Below the pieces are notes generated by a model that saw only the letters and a list, made by a program, of their open reading frames with translations, searched no databases and was not told where the DNA came from. The position numbers were made by a program, and so were the translations under genes. DNA of 7,737 nt from Lentisphaerota bacterium (GTDB lineage: Bacteria; Verrucomicrobiota; Lentisphaeria; Victivallales; GWF2-50-93): assembly GCA_025360875.1 (NCBI GenBank), contig JANYBI010000304.1, positions 1 through 7,737 on the forward strand, in the 5' to 3' direction. The number at the start of each line of letters is the position of its first letter. Positions within the stretch are counted from its first letter, which is position 1. Below are positions 1 through 6,567 of this stretch, piece after piece.

Positions 1-36
1 GCTCTTGAAACCATAGAGATTGATGATAAGGATTAA
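1..36 (+). CDS. Possible C-terminal end of an upstream gene
   Basis: Frame 1 is open from the window edge to a TAA at 34-36 and reads ALETIEIDDKD, an acidic tail of the kind often found at protein C-termini. The palindromic repeat begins within a few bases after the stop, which fits a gene end. Eleven codons cannot prove coding and no family can be named. It may equally be non-coding sequence. Confidence 0.3.
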   Translation, partial: ALETIEIDDKD

Positions 37-39
37 CAA

Positions 40-157
40 TTGAATATCCAATAATGAACAAGAAATATCCAATGATGAAGTTGAACATCGGCAAGTCTCC
101 AGATAATATTTCAATGGATATTGGAAATTCCTTGTTGGATATTGGACATTCATGGTT
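40..157. repeat. AT-rich palindromic intergenic repeat with 21-nt periodic units
   Basis: The 11-base core TATTGGANATT occurs twice in plus orientation (119-129, 140-150) and twice reversed (43-53 as an exact complement, 64-74 with one mismatch). Both pairs are spaced exactly 21 nt apart. The 32-base arms 43-74 and 119-150 are complementary at 25 of 32 positions without gaps, with a 44-nt spacer. On the right side the 21-nt units 116-136 and 137-157 agree at 18 of 21 positions. A further decayed unit, TTGAACATCG, sits at 81-90. The element fills the gap before the methyltransferase gene and stops just ahead of its ribosome binding site. It looks like a dispersed REP-like intergenic repeat; similar TTGGATATTGG-rich repeats occur, from memory, in PVC and Omnitrophota genomes. 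Copy number cannot be seen here. Confidence 0.75.
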
Positions 158-176
158 CTCTTGAGGAGTGCAGTCG

Positions 177-938
177 ATGCTTGCGAACAAAAACAGGGCT
201 CTGATAAGATCCCTCTATACGAGGCACGGCAGGAAAAAGCATGACCTCTGTGTCTGTGAGGGGTTGAGGTGCTGCCGGGAACTTATAGCGCTGCGCTCTG
301 ACCTTGTCAGCCTTGCGGTGTGTTCTGAAGATTTTGATGAGTCCTCCCTTGCGAATGTCGCATTCGAGAAGATTTCAAAAGGCGAATTCGATTCCCTTTC
401 CGCCACTGTCATACCACAGGGATGTCTCATTGTCGCCCGGAAACCTGCGATGATCGCTGACTCCGTTCCGCCCTCCGATCCTTTCATCATAGCACTTGAT
501 CGTGTATCGGATCCGGGAAACCTCGGTACTATCATTAGGACGGTAAGGGCGGTAGGGCTGAAGGAATTATGGCTGACCGACGGAACGGTGGATCCGTTCA
601 ATGACAAGGTCATCCGCTCGGCTCTGGCTTCCCAGTTCGCATTGAAAATGCGCCTTTTCCCTGGACTTGAGGAGATGGCCTGCGAACTTCGCAGATTTGG
701 ACATGATAAGTTCTATAGGACCGAGCCGGCCGGAAAATCCAGCTGTTTCGAGGAGAAGAATCTTTTTGCGAAATCCGCAATAATCTTTGGAAGTGAGGCT
801 CACGGAGCCGGTGATCTGAAAGGCGGAATTCCAATTGTGATACCCATGCCCGGAAAAATCGAATCCATAAATGTCGCCCAGGCTGCGACCGTTATTCTCT
901 TTGAAGCGGTGAGACGGGGAGTGCTGAAGGGGAAGTAG
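177..938 (+). CDS. SpoU/TrmH-family RNA 2'-O-ribose methyltransferase
   Basis: Predicted to transfer a methyl group from S-adenosylmethionine to a ribose 2'-OH of rRNA or tRNA in the cytoplasm; the RNA target is not determined. The 253-residue product has an N-terminal substrate-binding part (about 1-98, with the family-like opening NKNRALIRSL and KKHDLCVCEG) and a C-terminal SPOUT knot domain. SPOUT motif 1 is DRVSDPGNLGTIIR (108-121), motif 2 lies in 131-152 (DPFNDKVIRSA), and motif 3 spans 202-243 (FGSEAHG, then IPMPGKIESINVAQAA). These are the SAM-binding knot elements, and length is typical. The longest frame opens with a GTG at 168, but GAGGAG at 163-168 stands 8 nt before ATG 177, so 177 is chosen. 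It precedes the dihydrouridine synthase on the same strand by 100 bp. RlmB, TrmH and TsnR-type subfamilies cannot be separated by eye. Confidence 0.93.
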   Translation: MLANKNRALIRSLYTRHGRKKHDLCVCEGLRCCRELIALRSDLVSLAVCSEDFDESSLANVAFEKISKGEFDSLSATVIPQGCLIVARKPAMIADSVPPSDPFIIALDRVSDPGNLGTIIRTVRAVGLKELWLTDGTVDPFNDKVIRSALASQFALKMRLFPGLEEMACELRRFGHDKFYRTEPAGKSSCFEEKNLFAKSAIIFGSEAHGAGDLKGGIPIVIPMPGKIESINVAQAATVILFEAVRRGVLKGK

Positions 939-1038
939 GAAGTGGCCGAGTGGCCAAGAATATAGAATCGGTGAACCGGAGTATCGGCGAAAAATTCAAT
1001 TATTATTTTGTTTCGTGGTCTGAAAAGGGTTTTCCTTC

Positions 1039-2040
1039 ATGAAAATTTATCCTGACAATTCCGTGATTCTCGCTCCGCTTGCCGGATTCACGGATCTTCC
1101 ATACAGAAGTTCAGCCCGGCGGCATGGCTGTCTTTTCGCCTTTACTGAGATGATAGATGCCGGTTCACTTGTGTTTGGGCACGGTAAGACCTTGACTATG
1201 CTAAAGCGCGGTAAAAACGAGACCTGGCTGGGCGTACAGATTGTCGGTTCGGAACATGAGATCCTCAAGAAGGCTGCACGGATCATAAGTCAGCATGACG
1301 TGAATGTACTTGATTTCAATCTCGGCTGTCCGGCAAAGAAAGTTGTCAGGAAAGGCGAGGGTGCTGCTCTGGCCAGAAAGACGGAAGAGGCAATCAGGGC
1401 CCTTGAGATACTCATCAGGAATTCCCAGGTTCCAGTGACTGTGAAGACAAGGATAATTGACGAGATTGATCCTGCGCCGACAATCCATCTTGTCAAAATG
1501 CTTGTTGAAGCTGGCGCTGCTGCGGTAACCCTCCATGGAAGAGTGATGTCGAAGGTCTATTCCGGCGATGTGAAATTCAAGATCATTGCAGCGGTGAGGG
1601 AAAATGTCAAGACTCAACTCATCGCAAACGGCGGTGTTTTCAGCAGCTCGACTTATGCTGAACTCCGTACCGGTACCGGCTGCGACTGTGTGATGGTCGC
1701 CCGTGGAGCCATGGGCAATCCCTGGATATTCGATGAAATCATGAAGGATGCTGATTTTTATCCTCCGACTTCGGACGAGCTGGCCGATGAAATATTGATG
1801 CATGTCTCCGACATGGCGGAACTTTATGGCGAGGAGATTGGGATGAGGATTTCAAGGAAGCTGATGATTGACTATCTGAAGGGCAGGGGATATCCTGGCG
1901 AACTCAAGAATTCGGTCTGTAAAATAAAGACTTTGGAAGAGATGAGACCCTTCCTGGATGATGTCAGGCTCGGTCCGTCACCGAGATTCAAGAAATGGGT
2001 TGAAGCCAATCCGGCTGCGCCGAGAAGATTGACTGCATGA
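1039..2040 (+). CDS. tRNA-dihydrouridine synthase (Dus family)
   Basis: FMN-dependent enzyme that reduces uridine to dihydrouridine in tRNA D-loops using NADPH. The 333-residue product shows the TIM-barrel signature in order: LAPLAGFTDLPYR (11-23) at the FMN site, FTEMIDAGSL (35-44), VQIVGS (66-71), and NLGCPAKKV (94-102) with catalytic Cys97. Then come VTVKTR with Lys136, TLHGR with His166, ANGGV (196-200) and ARGAMGNPW (221-229). The C-terminal helical tRNA-binding domain follows (about 245-320: YGEEIGMRISRKL, YLKG). Length is typical. ATG 1039 has AAAAGGG at 1023-1029, 9 nt upstream. The catalytic residues all appear intact. Subfamily (DusA, B or C-like) is not assigned; the sequence looks like the broad bacterial DusB-type group. 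It sits between two other RNA-processing genes. Confidence 0.95.
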   Translation: MKIYPDNSVILAPLAGFTDLPYRSSARRHGCLFAFTEMIDAGSLVFGHGKTLTMLKRGKNETWLGVQIVGSEHEILKKAARIISQHDVNVLDFNLGCPAKKVVRKGEGAALARKTEEAIRALEILIRNSQVPVTVKTRIIDEIDPAPTIHLVKMLVEAGAAAVTLHGRVMSKVYSGDVKFKIIAAVRENVKTQLIANGGVFSSSTYAELRTGTGCDCVMVARGAMGNPWIFDEIMKDADFYPPTSDELADEILMHVSDMAELYGEEIGMRISRKLMIDYLKGRGYPGELKNSVCKIKTLEEMRPFLDDVRLGPSPRFKKWVEANPAAPRRLTA

Positions 2041-2044
2041 TTTT

Positions 2045-2100
2045 CGCCACAGACTTTCTCAGATTGTATTTTTACCACTAATCCACAAATTTGAGCAAAT
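2045..2100. repeat. Degenerate short-period intergenic repeat
   Basis: The stretch holds two runs of near-repeats. CACAGA (2048-2053) and CTCAGA (2058-2063) are 10 nt apart. CACTAAT (2076-2082), CACAAAT (2084-2090) and AGCAAAT (2094-2100) are 8 and 10 nt apart. The pattern recalls the CACAGATT...CACTAATT helical-phase repeats scattered between genes in PVC and related genomes, in a decayed form. Nothing in it looks coding. The family assignment rests on memory and is tentative. Confidence 0.35.
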
Positions 2101-2117
2101 TATTCTGAAGATGGCGA

Positions 2118-2146
2118 TTGAAAAAAACATTTTAGACGGATATTTA
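2118..2146 (+). promoter_or_regulatory. Candidate sigma-70-type promoter for the beta-CASP nuclease gene
   Basis: TTGAAA (2118-2123, five of six bases of the -35 consensus) is followed after 17 bp by TATTTA (2141-2146, only three of six -10 bases). It sits 40 bp before the ATG at 2186. The weak -10 makes this a suggestion only, but the 145-bp gap does argue for a separate promoter. Confidence 0.28.
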
Positions 2147-2185
2147 AATGAAATGCTAATTCTTATTTAAAAGGATCTCATATTC

Positions 2186-3586
2186 ATGTCAGTAAAATTT
2201 ATCTCTTATGGCGCCAACCATGAAGTCACCGGTTCGACCCATATGCTGGATGTCGACGGTGTGAAACTGCTTGTCGACTGCGGGATGTTCCAGGGAAAGC
2301 GCGTTATTGCGGAACAGAAGAACAGGCAGTTTTTCTTCGATCCGGCGACAATAGAGACCGTGGTTCTGACCCATGGGCATTGCGACCACTCATGCCGTCT
2401 TCCTTATCTTTCAGCATGCGGATTCAAAGGAAACGTATATGCCACGCCTGCAACCCGCGATATCGCAGGTCTTATCATGGCCGATACCGCCCACATCCAG
2501 GAAAGGGATGCGGAGTGGATGAGCAAGAAGAAAACCTATGGTGACAAGGAACCGTTCCAGCCGCTCTTTGGGGTCAAGGATGTGATAAAGGTCCTCGAAC
2601 AGTTCATAACCATAAGCTATCACCGTGACTTCTTTGTCGCCGACTCGATAAAATGCTCTTTCTTCAATGCCGGACATATCCTGGGTTCGGCGATGCCGGT
2701 CGTCGATATCGGACAGGGGAGGAAAGTCGCATTTACCGGGGATCTCGGGAGAAAAGGAACTCCTATAATCCATGATCCCGAACAGATTCCGTCCGCCGAC
2801 TACCTTGTATGCGAAGCGACTTACGGCAACAGGTTGCACGATCCTATCGAGGACGCGTGCAGGCAGCTTTGCGAAGTGATCCGTGAGACGGTGGAACGCG
2901 GCGGGAAAATAATCATTCCGGCATTCGCAGTGGAGAGGACCCAGGATATCATCTACTATCTGCACCAGCTTGTGAACGCTAGGAAAATTCCGAGGATAGA
3001 GATATATGTTGACAGCCCGATGGCATTCAATGCGACAAGTATTTTCAGGGTCCATCAGGAATGCTTTGATGACTCGGTGCGCGAGGAATTCCTGATACAG
3101 GACAAGAACCCTTTCGGCTTTGAGACACTCCATTACATTACGAATGTCGCCGAGTCGAAACAGCTAAACGAGAAGGACGATCCCTGCATAATTATTTCCA
3201 GCAGCGGAATGTGTGAGGCCGGAAGGATACTCCATCACCTGAAAAACAATATTGAGGATCCCCGCAACACCATTCTCGTGGTAGGATTCATGGCTGAAGA
3301 CACGCTCGGAAGGCGTCTCGCCGAGAGACAGCCCGAAGTAAAGATATTCGGGCAGATATACAAGCTGAACGCGAGAGTCAAGATACTTAACACGTTCAGC
3401 GCTCATGCCGATTACAATGATGTCAAGGAGTTTGTCGGGCACATGGATCTCAACAGGCTCAGGAAAGTCTTCCTGGTACACGGCGAAGATGAGGAGCTCG
3501 AGAAGATGAAAGGACACCTCCTTGGAATCGGCGTCAAGGAAGTCGAGGTTGTCGATTCATGCAAGGAATATATGCTTTTTGACTGA
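2186..3586 (+). CDS. Metallo-beta-lactamase / beta-CASP ribonuclease (CPSF-73-like)
   Basis: Predicted zinc-dependent ribonuclease of the beta-CASP group, which includes CPSF-73/Ysh1 and bacterial relatives such as Thermus TTHA0252; expected role is RNA cleavage or decay in the cytoplasm. The 466-residue protein has the metallo-beta-lactamase core first: HGHCDH (63-68), His164 in NAGHILGSA and Asp186 in FTGDLG. The beta-CASP insert follows: motif A Glu210 in CEATYGNR, the PAFAVERTQ stretch (245-253), VDSPMA (275-280), SSSGMCEAGRILHHL (338-352), then motif B His407 in FSAHADY and motif C His432 in VHGE. All ligands are present, so it should be active. There is no extra RNA-binding domain. AAAAGGA at 2169-2175 stands 10 nt before the ATG. 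Endo- versus exonuclease activity cannot be read from sequence. Confidence 0.94.
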   Translation: MSVKFISYGANHEVTGSTHMLDVDGVKLLVDCGMFQGKRVIAEQKNRQFFFDPATIETVVLTHGHCDHSCRLPYLSACGFKGNVYATPATRDIAGLIMADTAHIQERDAEWMSKKKTYGDKEPFQPLFGVKDVIKVLEQFITISYHRDFFVADSIKCSFFNAGHILGSAMPVVDIGQGRKVAFTGDLGRKGTPIIHDPEQIPSADYLVCEATYGNRLHDPIEDACRQLCEVIRETVERGGKIIIPAFAVERTQDIIYYLHQLVNARKIPRIEIYVDSPMAFNATSIFRVHQECFDDSVREEFLIQDKNPFGFETLHYITNVAESKQLNEKDDPCIIISSSGMCEAGRILHHLKNNIEDPRNTILVVGFMAEDTLGRRLAERQPEVKIFGQIYKLNARVKILNTFSAHADYNDVKEFVGHMDLNRLRKVFLVHGEDEELEKMKGHLLGIGVKEVEVVDSCKEYMLFD

Positions 3587-3659
3587 TTGCCGGAATATCG
3601 GCACTCCAGTCAGGGATCCCAGCCCGACGATGGAAGTTCGAAATCGAATGTCTGACGCC

Positions 3660-4475
3660 TTATTTTTTGAGCTTGTATGGACTGTCGTCAGATGTATCTC
3701 TGGCCTCTCGTGTCAATCCTGGCGCCGGCATTCCGTCGGCGGAGGGTTCTCCAGGCTCCTCTTGTGCTTCATCTGATGAGGTATCTTCCTCCATCCAGAC
3801 GACACGAGTTTCCTCCTCTCCAGCTACTTGCCGGAAAAGCTTATACATGGCGCAGATTGAAATCGGGACGGTCACAAGTATTCCCACGAAACAGAGGATT
3901 ATCCCCAGCGCTCCAGTGATTCCAAAGACAAGATTCCAGAGTATCAAGACAGGATTCTTTTTCAATATCTCCACGGCTTTCTTCAGGGCGTCGATTCCCT
4001 GAAGATCGCCTCTGGCAAGAAAGAAGATAGTAAGAGGTGCTAGGGGGGCGAGAATGATCCCCGGAATTATGCAGCATACGAATCCGGCGGTTATCAGCAG
4101 GATTGCTATTGCGTAGTTCGCAACACTCGGGCTCAGTACGTCAACCGCCAGCAGGACGTCCAGCGGTTCGGCCTTTCCCCCATCATATTCTTTTTTTATA
4201 CCTCTAAAATATCCGACTAGGAACGGGGCAAGGAAGAATGAGAGTGCCAGGCCGATGATTCCTGCAGCTATGTATTCAAATGTAAGGGCGGAATGTTTGC
4301 TTACATCAATAAGGCTTTGAAGAACCAGGCTGGCGATAAAACCGGTTCCTTGTGCGATAAGTTTGAATCCGATCCCGATGCCGGCAACGAGAAAAAAACC
4401 GAGGATATAGAATACGGGATTCTGTCTTACTTTCTCAATTCCGTAATTGAAACAGGCGCCGATATCAACCTTCAT
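3660..4475 (-). CDS. Polytopic inner-membrane protein of unknown function
   Basis: The 271-residue protein has four strongly hydrophobic blocks at about 20-40, 67-90, 119-153 and 175-213; the last two are long enough for two helices each, giving roughly four to six membrane segments. Gly/Pro-rich turns such as CCIIPGIILAPLAP and a conserved-looking GIDALKKAVEILKKNP stretch (160-175) between them recall DUF975/YciC-like bacterial membrane proteins; this is resemblance only. A hydrophilic, acidic tail (about 219-271) ends in KLKK. An in-frame ATG at 4526 would add 17 residues, but it lacks a Shine-Dalgarno and lies about 5 nt from the predicted transcript start. ATG 4475 has GAGGGG immediately upstream, so 4475 is chosen. 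It is convergent with the beta-CASP gene (73-bp gap) and on the same strand as the sigma cassette, 123 bp below it. A cassette-related role is possible but unproven. Confidence 0.82.
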   Translation of the reverse strand: MKVDIGACFNYGIEKVRQNPVFYILGFFLVAGIGIGFKLIAQGTGFIASLVLQSLIDVSKHSALTFEYIAAGIIGLALSFFLAPFLVGYFRGIKKEYDGGKAEPLDVLLAVDVLSPSVANYAIAILLITAGFVCCIIPGIILAPLAPLTIFFLARGDLQGIDALKKAVEILKKNPVLILWNLVFGITGALGIILCFVGILVTVPISICAMYKLFRQVAGEEETRVVWMEEDTSSDEAQEEPGEPSADGMPAPGLTREARDTSDDSPYKLKK

Positions 4476-4537
4476 AAATCCCCTCTGCAGGATAAATTGA
4501 CGCATGGAATATGGAAAATCATCCATGCATTGAGTGA

Positions 4538-4565
4538 ATTATACTGCTGGACAGCTTAAAAACAA
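4538..4565 (-). promoter_or_regulatory. Promoter for the membrane protein gene
   Basis: On the minus strand a perfect TATAAT lies at 4543-4538, preceded after 16 bp by TTGTTT (4565-4560, three of six -35 bases). Transcription would begin near 4531, giving a leader of about 55 nt that contains the ribosome binding site of ATG 4475. The -10 match is strong and the -35 weak. Confidence 0.5.
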
Positions 4566-4598
4566 ACAGCGAAAATTATCATCGTCTGGAAAAACAGA

Positions 4599-5084
4599 TC
4601 ATGTGGAAAGGTCTTCAGGATTGCTTATGTCTGGCTCGGGGGATTCTGTGCTGATATCCGAATAAGCTTCTGAACTGATATCCCTGATTCCGAAATCAAG
4701 TTCCGACATCAGTACATAGAATTCATTTTCAACATCGATATTTTTCCAGAAACTCCCGTATTGCTCGAGCTTTGCCTGATTATGGATTGTATTGAGGACA
4801 ACCCATGTGATCAGGGCGCATGAGGCTGCGGTAGCGTAAATTACAAAACGTCTTACGAGTACCTGATGGCGATGCCTTTTCATAAGTCCGGGATGTGCGT
4901 TCGCGGCACTTATGATCTTGAAATCAAGGTTTGTCGAAGGCTCAGCAGGAACAGGTTTCAGATCCTTCAGGGCTGCCCAACCTGCTGCAAGGCTCCGGCA
5001 ATCAGGACATGCCGCTATATGTTCCCGGATACAGTCTGAGGAGTCCTCCGAAAGAATCATCTCTCTTGCATTTTCGCAGTTCAT
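4599..5084 (-). CDS. Zinc-binding membrane-anchored anti-sigma factor
   Basis: Predicted to hold the neighbouring ECF sigma factor inactive at the inner membrane. The N-terminal domain (1-45) carries the anti-sigma zinc-finger pattern His22-x3-Cys26-x2-Cys29 (EHIAACPDCR), with Cys3 of MNCENAREMI as the probable fourth ligand. A basic stretch (KRHRHQVLVRR, 69-79) precedes one hydrophobic helix (about 80-99), giving an N-inside topology by the positive-inside rule. The remaining 60 or so residues are predicted extracytoplasmic and end in a low-complexity acidic Ser/Pro/Glu/Asp tail. The start lies 6 nt after the sigma stop codon; AAAGGGG at 5100-5094 partly overlaps the end of the sigma gene, so translation is probably coupled. 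No known sensor domain is recognised in the outer part. Confidence 0.9.
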   Translation of the reverse strand: MNCENAREMILSEDSSDCIREHIAACPDCRSLAAGWAALKDLKPVPAEPSTNLDFKIISAANAHPGLMKRHRHQVLVRRFVIYATAASCALITWVVLNTIHNQAKLEQYGSFWKNIDVENEFYVLMSELDFGIRDISSEAYSDISTESPEPDISNPEDLST

Positions 5085-5090
5085 GATGGC

Positions 5091-5669
5091 TTACCCCTTT
5101 CTGAAATTCCATTCAGACAGCTGTTTCTGCAGGTTTCTGATGGCGTATTGCATCCTGCCGAGAGCTGTGTTGATAGAACATTTCTGTATTTTGGCGATCT
5201 CCTTGAATCCGATATTTTCCTGACGGAGCAGAAACACCTCGCGCTGGTCATGAGGAAGCTTCCGTATGCATTGTTCGAGAGCTGCGGAAAGCTCGGAACT
5301 GTCGATGTTCCTCCATGGCTCATATTTTTCTTCCGAGAAGAAAATGTTCCTGTCGCTTTCGAAGTCGTTTGTCTCCTCGTGCTTGCTCCTCCTGAAATGG
5401 TCAATCGCGAGATTGTGGGATATCCTGATAATCCACGCAAGGAATTTCTGGTTGTGCCTGTAGGCATGGAGCTGTCCGATGACCCGTATCCAGGTCTGCT
5501 GGAATATGTCGTCGACAAGGGCGTGCTGTCCAGGCATAAGCCTGTGCAGATAGGAGTATAGCTGTTTCCTGTATCTCTCATACAATGCCTCGAACGCAGA
5601 TAGTTCATCCTTGAGAAAACTGTCTATCAATTCAGAATCTGACAGCTCTCGTTTATGGTCATTTTCCAT
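5091..5669 (-). CDS. RNA polymerase sigma factor, ECF subfamily
   Basis: Redirects RNA polymerase to a specific promoter set, usually for envelope or stress responses. Counting from ATG 5669 (192 residues), region 2 covers about 25-94: AFEALYERYRKQLYSYL, DDIFQQTWIRV and the DNA-melting part FLAWIIRISHNLAIDHFRR. Region 4 covers about 125-185: LPHDQREVFLLRQ, then the helix-turn-helix GFKEIAKIQKCSINTALGRM. Region 3 is absent, as in ECF factors. Length is typical. An in-frame TTG at 5678 would add three residues; neither start has a clear Shine-Dalgarno, and ATG is preferred. The gene lies 39 bp below the secreted-protein stop and 6 bp above the anti-sigma start, so it is presumably the middle gene of one transcript. 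The ECF subgroup is not assigned. Confidence 0.95.
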   Translation of the reverse strand: MENDHKRELSDSELIDSFLKDELSAFEALYERYRKQLYSYLHRLMPGQHALVDDIFQQTWIRVIGQLHAYRHNQKFLAWIIRISHNLAIDHFRRSKHEETNDFESDRNIFFSEEKYEPWRNIDSSELSAALEQCIRKLPHDQREVFLLRQENIGFKEIAKIQKCSINTALGRMQYAIRNLQKQLSEWNFRKG

Positions 5670-5708
5670 ATTATACAACGCTCAGGGCATTGATATTATT
5701 GTGCAGGC

Positions 5709-6497
5709 TCAGTATTTTTCCCACCAGTTCTTGGAGACTTTTGAATCGAAGTCCTGCCAATCCTTTGTGGCTACAATGGAGTCAGTGCCCCAGACTTCTA
5801 TGTGGTAGGCTATTAACTTGCGGTTCTTTATGCTTTTCAGCTCAAACTTTACTTTTTCATCCCCCATGTTCTTCAGCTCGGTTTTCAAGTCCTTCTCTCT
5901 TTCGCTCTCGTCGATTATCTTCCTGTCGAATCCGTTGACTTTCTCCTTTATGGCAGCTTCGTCATATCCCTTGCCCTTGGGTTTCGCGGCATCAGGGAAA
6001 CAGTATCTGACAACTTCCCTTTCCCCTGAATCACTGGCTGGAGGGAGAAGCAGATAAATATAAACATACGGGGCCTTTATCTTTTTGATTTCAGGATTCA
6101 ATCTTGTCAGCGAATATTCAATCTCAACAGTCGCCGTCTTGTCACCTGCGACAGATGAGTTCTTGGTACTCGTCCCGGACATCTTATCCTTGTCCGGGGC
6201 TTTTACGTCCATTATGGTTATCTTGTAGTCGCTGAATTCCCCTGGCAGCGATTTGTCGCTTGCCGCGGAGCTTGTGTCAGTGGGCGAATATGAGGCTATG
6301 CTGCTGAGAGGGAATGAGCGTCTCTTCTTGTCTTTTTCAATGATGATAGTGCCATCTCTAATAGCCACAATTTCCGCGTTTGACAAGGTCGTAGTGCTTC
6401 CATCCTTCTCCTTGAAGGCGATGGTGCCTGCCATGGTGCAATAGGCTGCAACGGAAAGAAATATGGATATGGATGCGGTAAGCGACAGCCGTTTCAT
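5709..6497 (-). CDS. Secreted protein of unknown function, first gene of the sigma cassette
   Basis: No family is recognised. The 262-residue product begins with a signal peptide: KR at 2-3, a hydrophobic stretch about 5-19, and likely cleavage after TMA (residue 23). The mature start (24-70: GTIAFKEKDGSTTTL, then EIVAIRDGTIIIEKD and RSFPLSSIASY) reads like a small beta-barrel module with two DG turns. A Ser/Thr/Lys-rich linker (71-120) leads to a probable beta domain (121-170: TVEIEYSL, PYVYIYLLLP) and a charged, partly helical segment (178-228). The tail is rich in Trp and Lys and ends NWWEKY. No catalytic motif or lipobox is seen. AGGAGG at 6509-6504 stands 6 nt before the ATG. Co-transcription with the sigma factor suggests an envelope role under its control. 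Confidence 0.85.
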   Translation of the reverse strand: MKRLSLTASISIFLSVAAYCTMAGTIAFKEKDGSTTTLSNAEIVAIRDGTIIIEKDKKRRSFPLSSIASYSPTDTSSAASDKSLPGEFSDYKITIMDVKAPDKDKMSGTSTKNSSVAGDKTATVEIEYSLTRLNPEIKKIKAPYVYIYLLLPPASDSGEREVVRYCFPDAAKPKGKGYDEAAIKEKVNGFDRKIIDESEREKDLKTELKNMGDEKVKFELKSIKNRKLIAYHIEVWGTDSIVATKDWQDFDSKVSKNWWEKY

Positions 6498-6532
6498 ATG
6501 GAACCTCCTGTGTTTTAAGTCGGGGACAACTA

Positions 6533-6567
6533 CTATATAATACGCTGGAAAAACGTTAATATTATAG
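6533..6567. promoter_or_regulatory. Inverted repeat in the leader of the sigma cassette
   Basis: On the plus strand CTATATAATA (6533-6542) and TATTATAG (6560-6567) are inverted copies apart from a 2-base insertion (AT), with a 17-base spacer holding the palindrome AACGTT. The upper arm overlaps the predicted -10 and the lower arm falls around +15 to +25. It could be an operator or a weak leader hairpin; AT-richness makes chance possible. Confidence 0.3.

Noticed and set aside
939..1000. tRNA-like start: GTGGCCGAGTGG at 942-953 looks like the D-arm opening of tRNA-Ser or tRNA-Leu.
   Set aside because: No anticodon stem, no T-arm (GGTTCGANTCC) and no complementary acceptor strand follow. The short TGGCC/GGCCA pairing (943-947 with 952-956) is the only structure, and there is no U-run for a terminator. 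At most a decayed tRNA fragment; more likely chance.
1201..1803. 200-codon open frame on the minus strand.
   Set aside because: Antisense to the dihydrouridine synthase, which has every family motif. No recognisable protein features.
2411..3133. 240-codon open frame on the minus strand.
   Set aside because: Lies wholly inside the beta-CASP nuclease gene, whose motifs are intact. The antisense product shows no domain and no ribosome site; it is a codon-bias shadow.
3588..3662. Possible bidirectional terminator between the convergent genes: TGCCG/CGGCA hairpin at 3588-3603 and TTCG/CGAA at 3637-3648, with a T-run on the plus strand at 3660-3668.
   Set aside because: Stems are only 4-5 bp, and the T-run is 11 nt or more from the nearer hairpin. 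The T-run is also the Lys-rich end of the membrane protein gene. Termination probably occurs here but no convincing structure was found.
5081..5608. 175-codon minus-strand frame overlapping the sigma factor in another frame.
   Set aside because: Low-complexity Ser/Thr/Arg-rich product without motifs; the overlapping frame encodes a clear ECF sigma factor.
5670..5675. TATAAT on the minus strand immediately before the sigma ATG.
   Set aside because: Transcription would start inside the coding region, and no -35 lies 16-18 bp upstream. Probably chance in an AT-rich gap.
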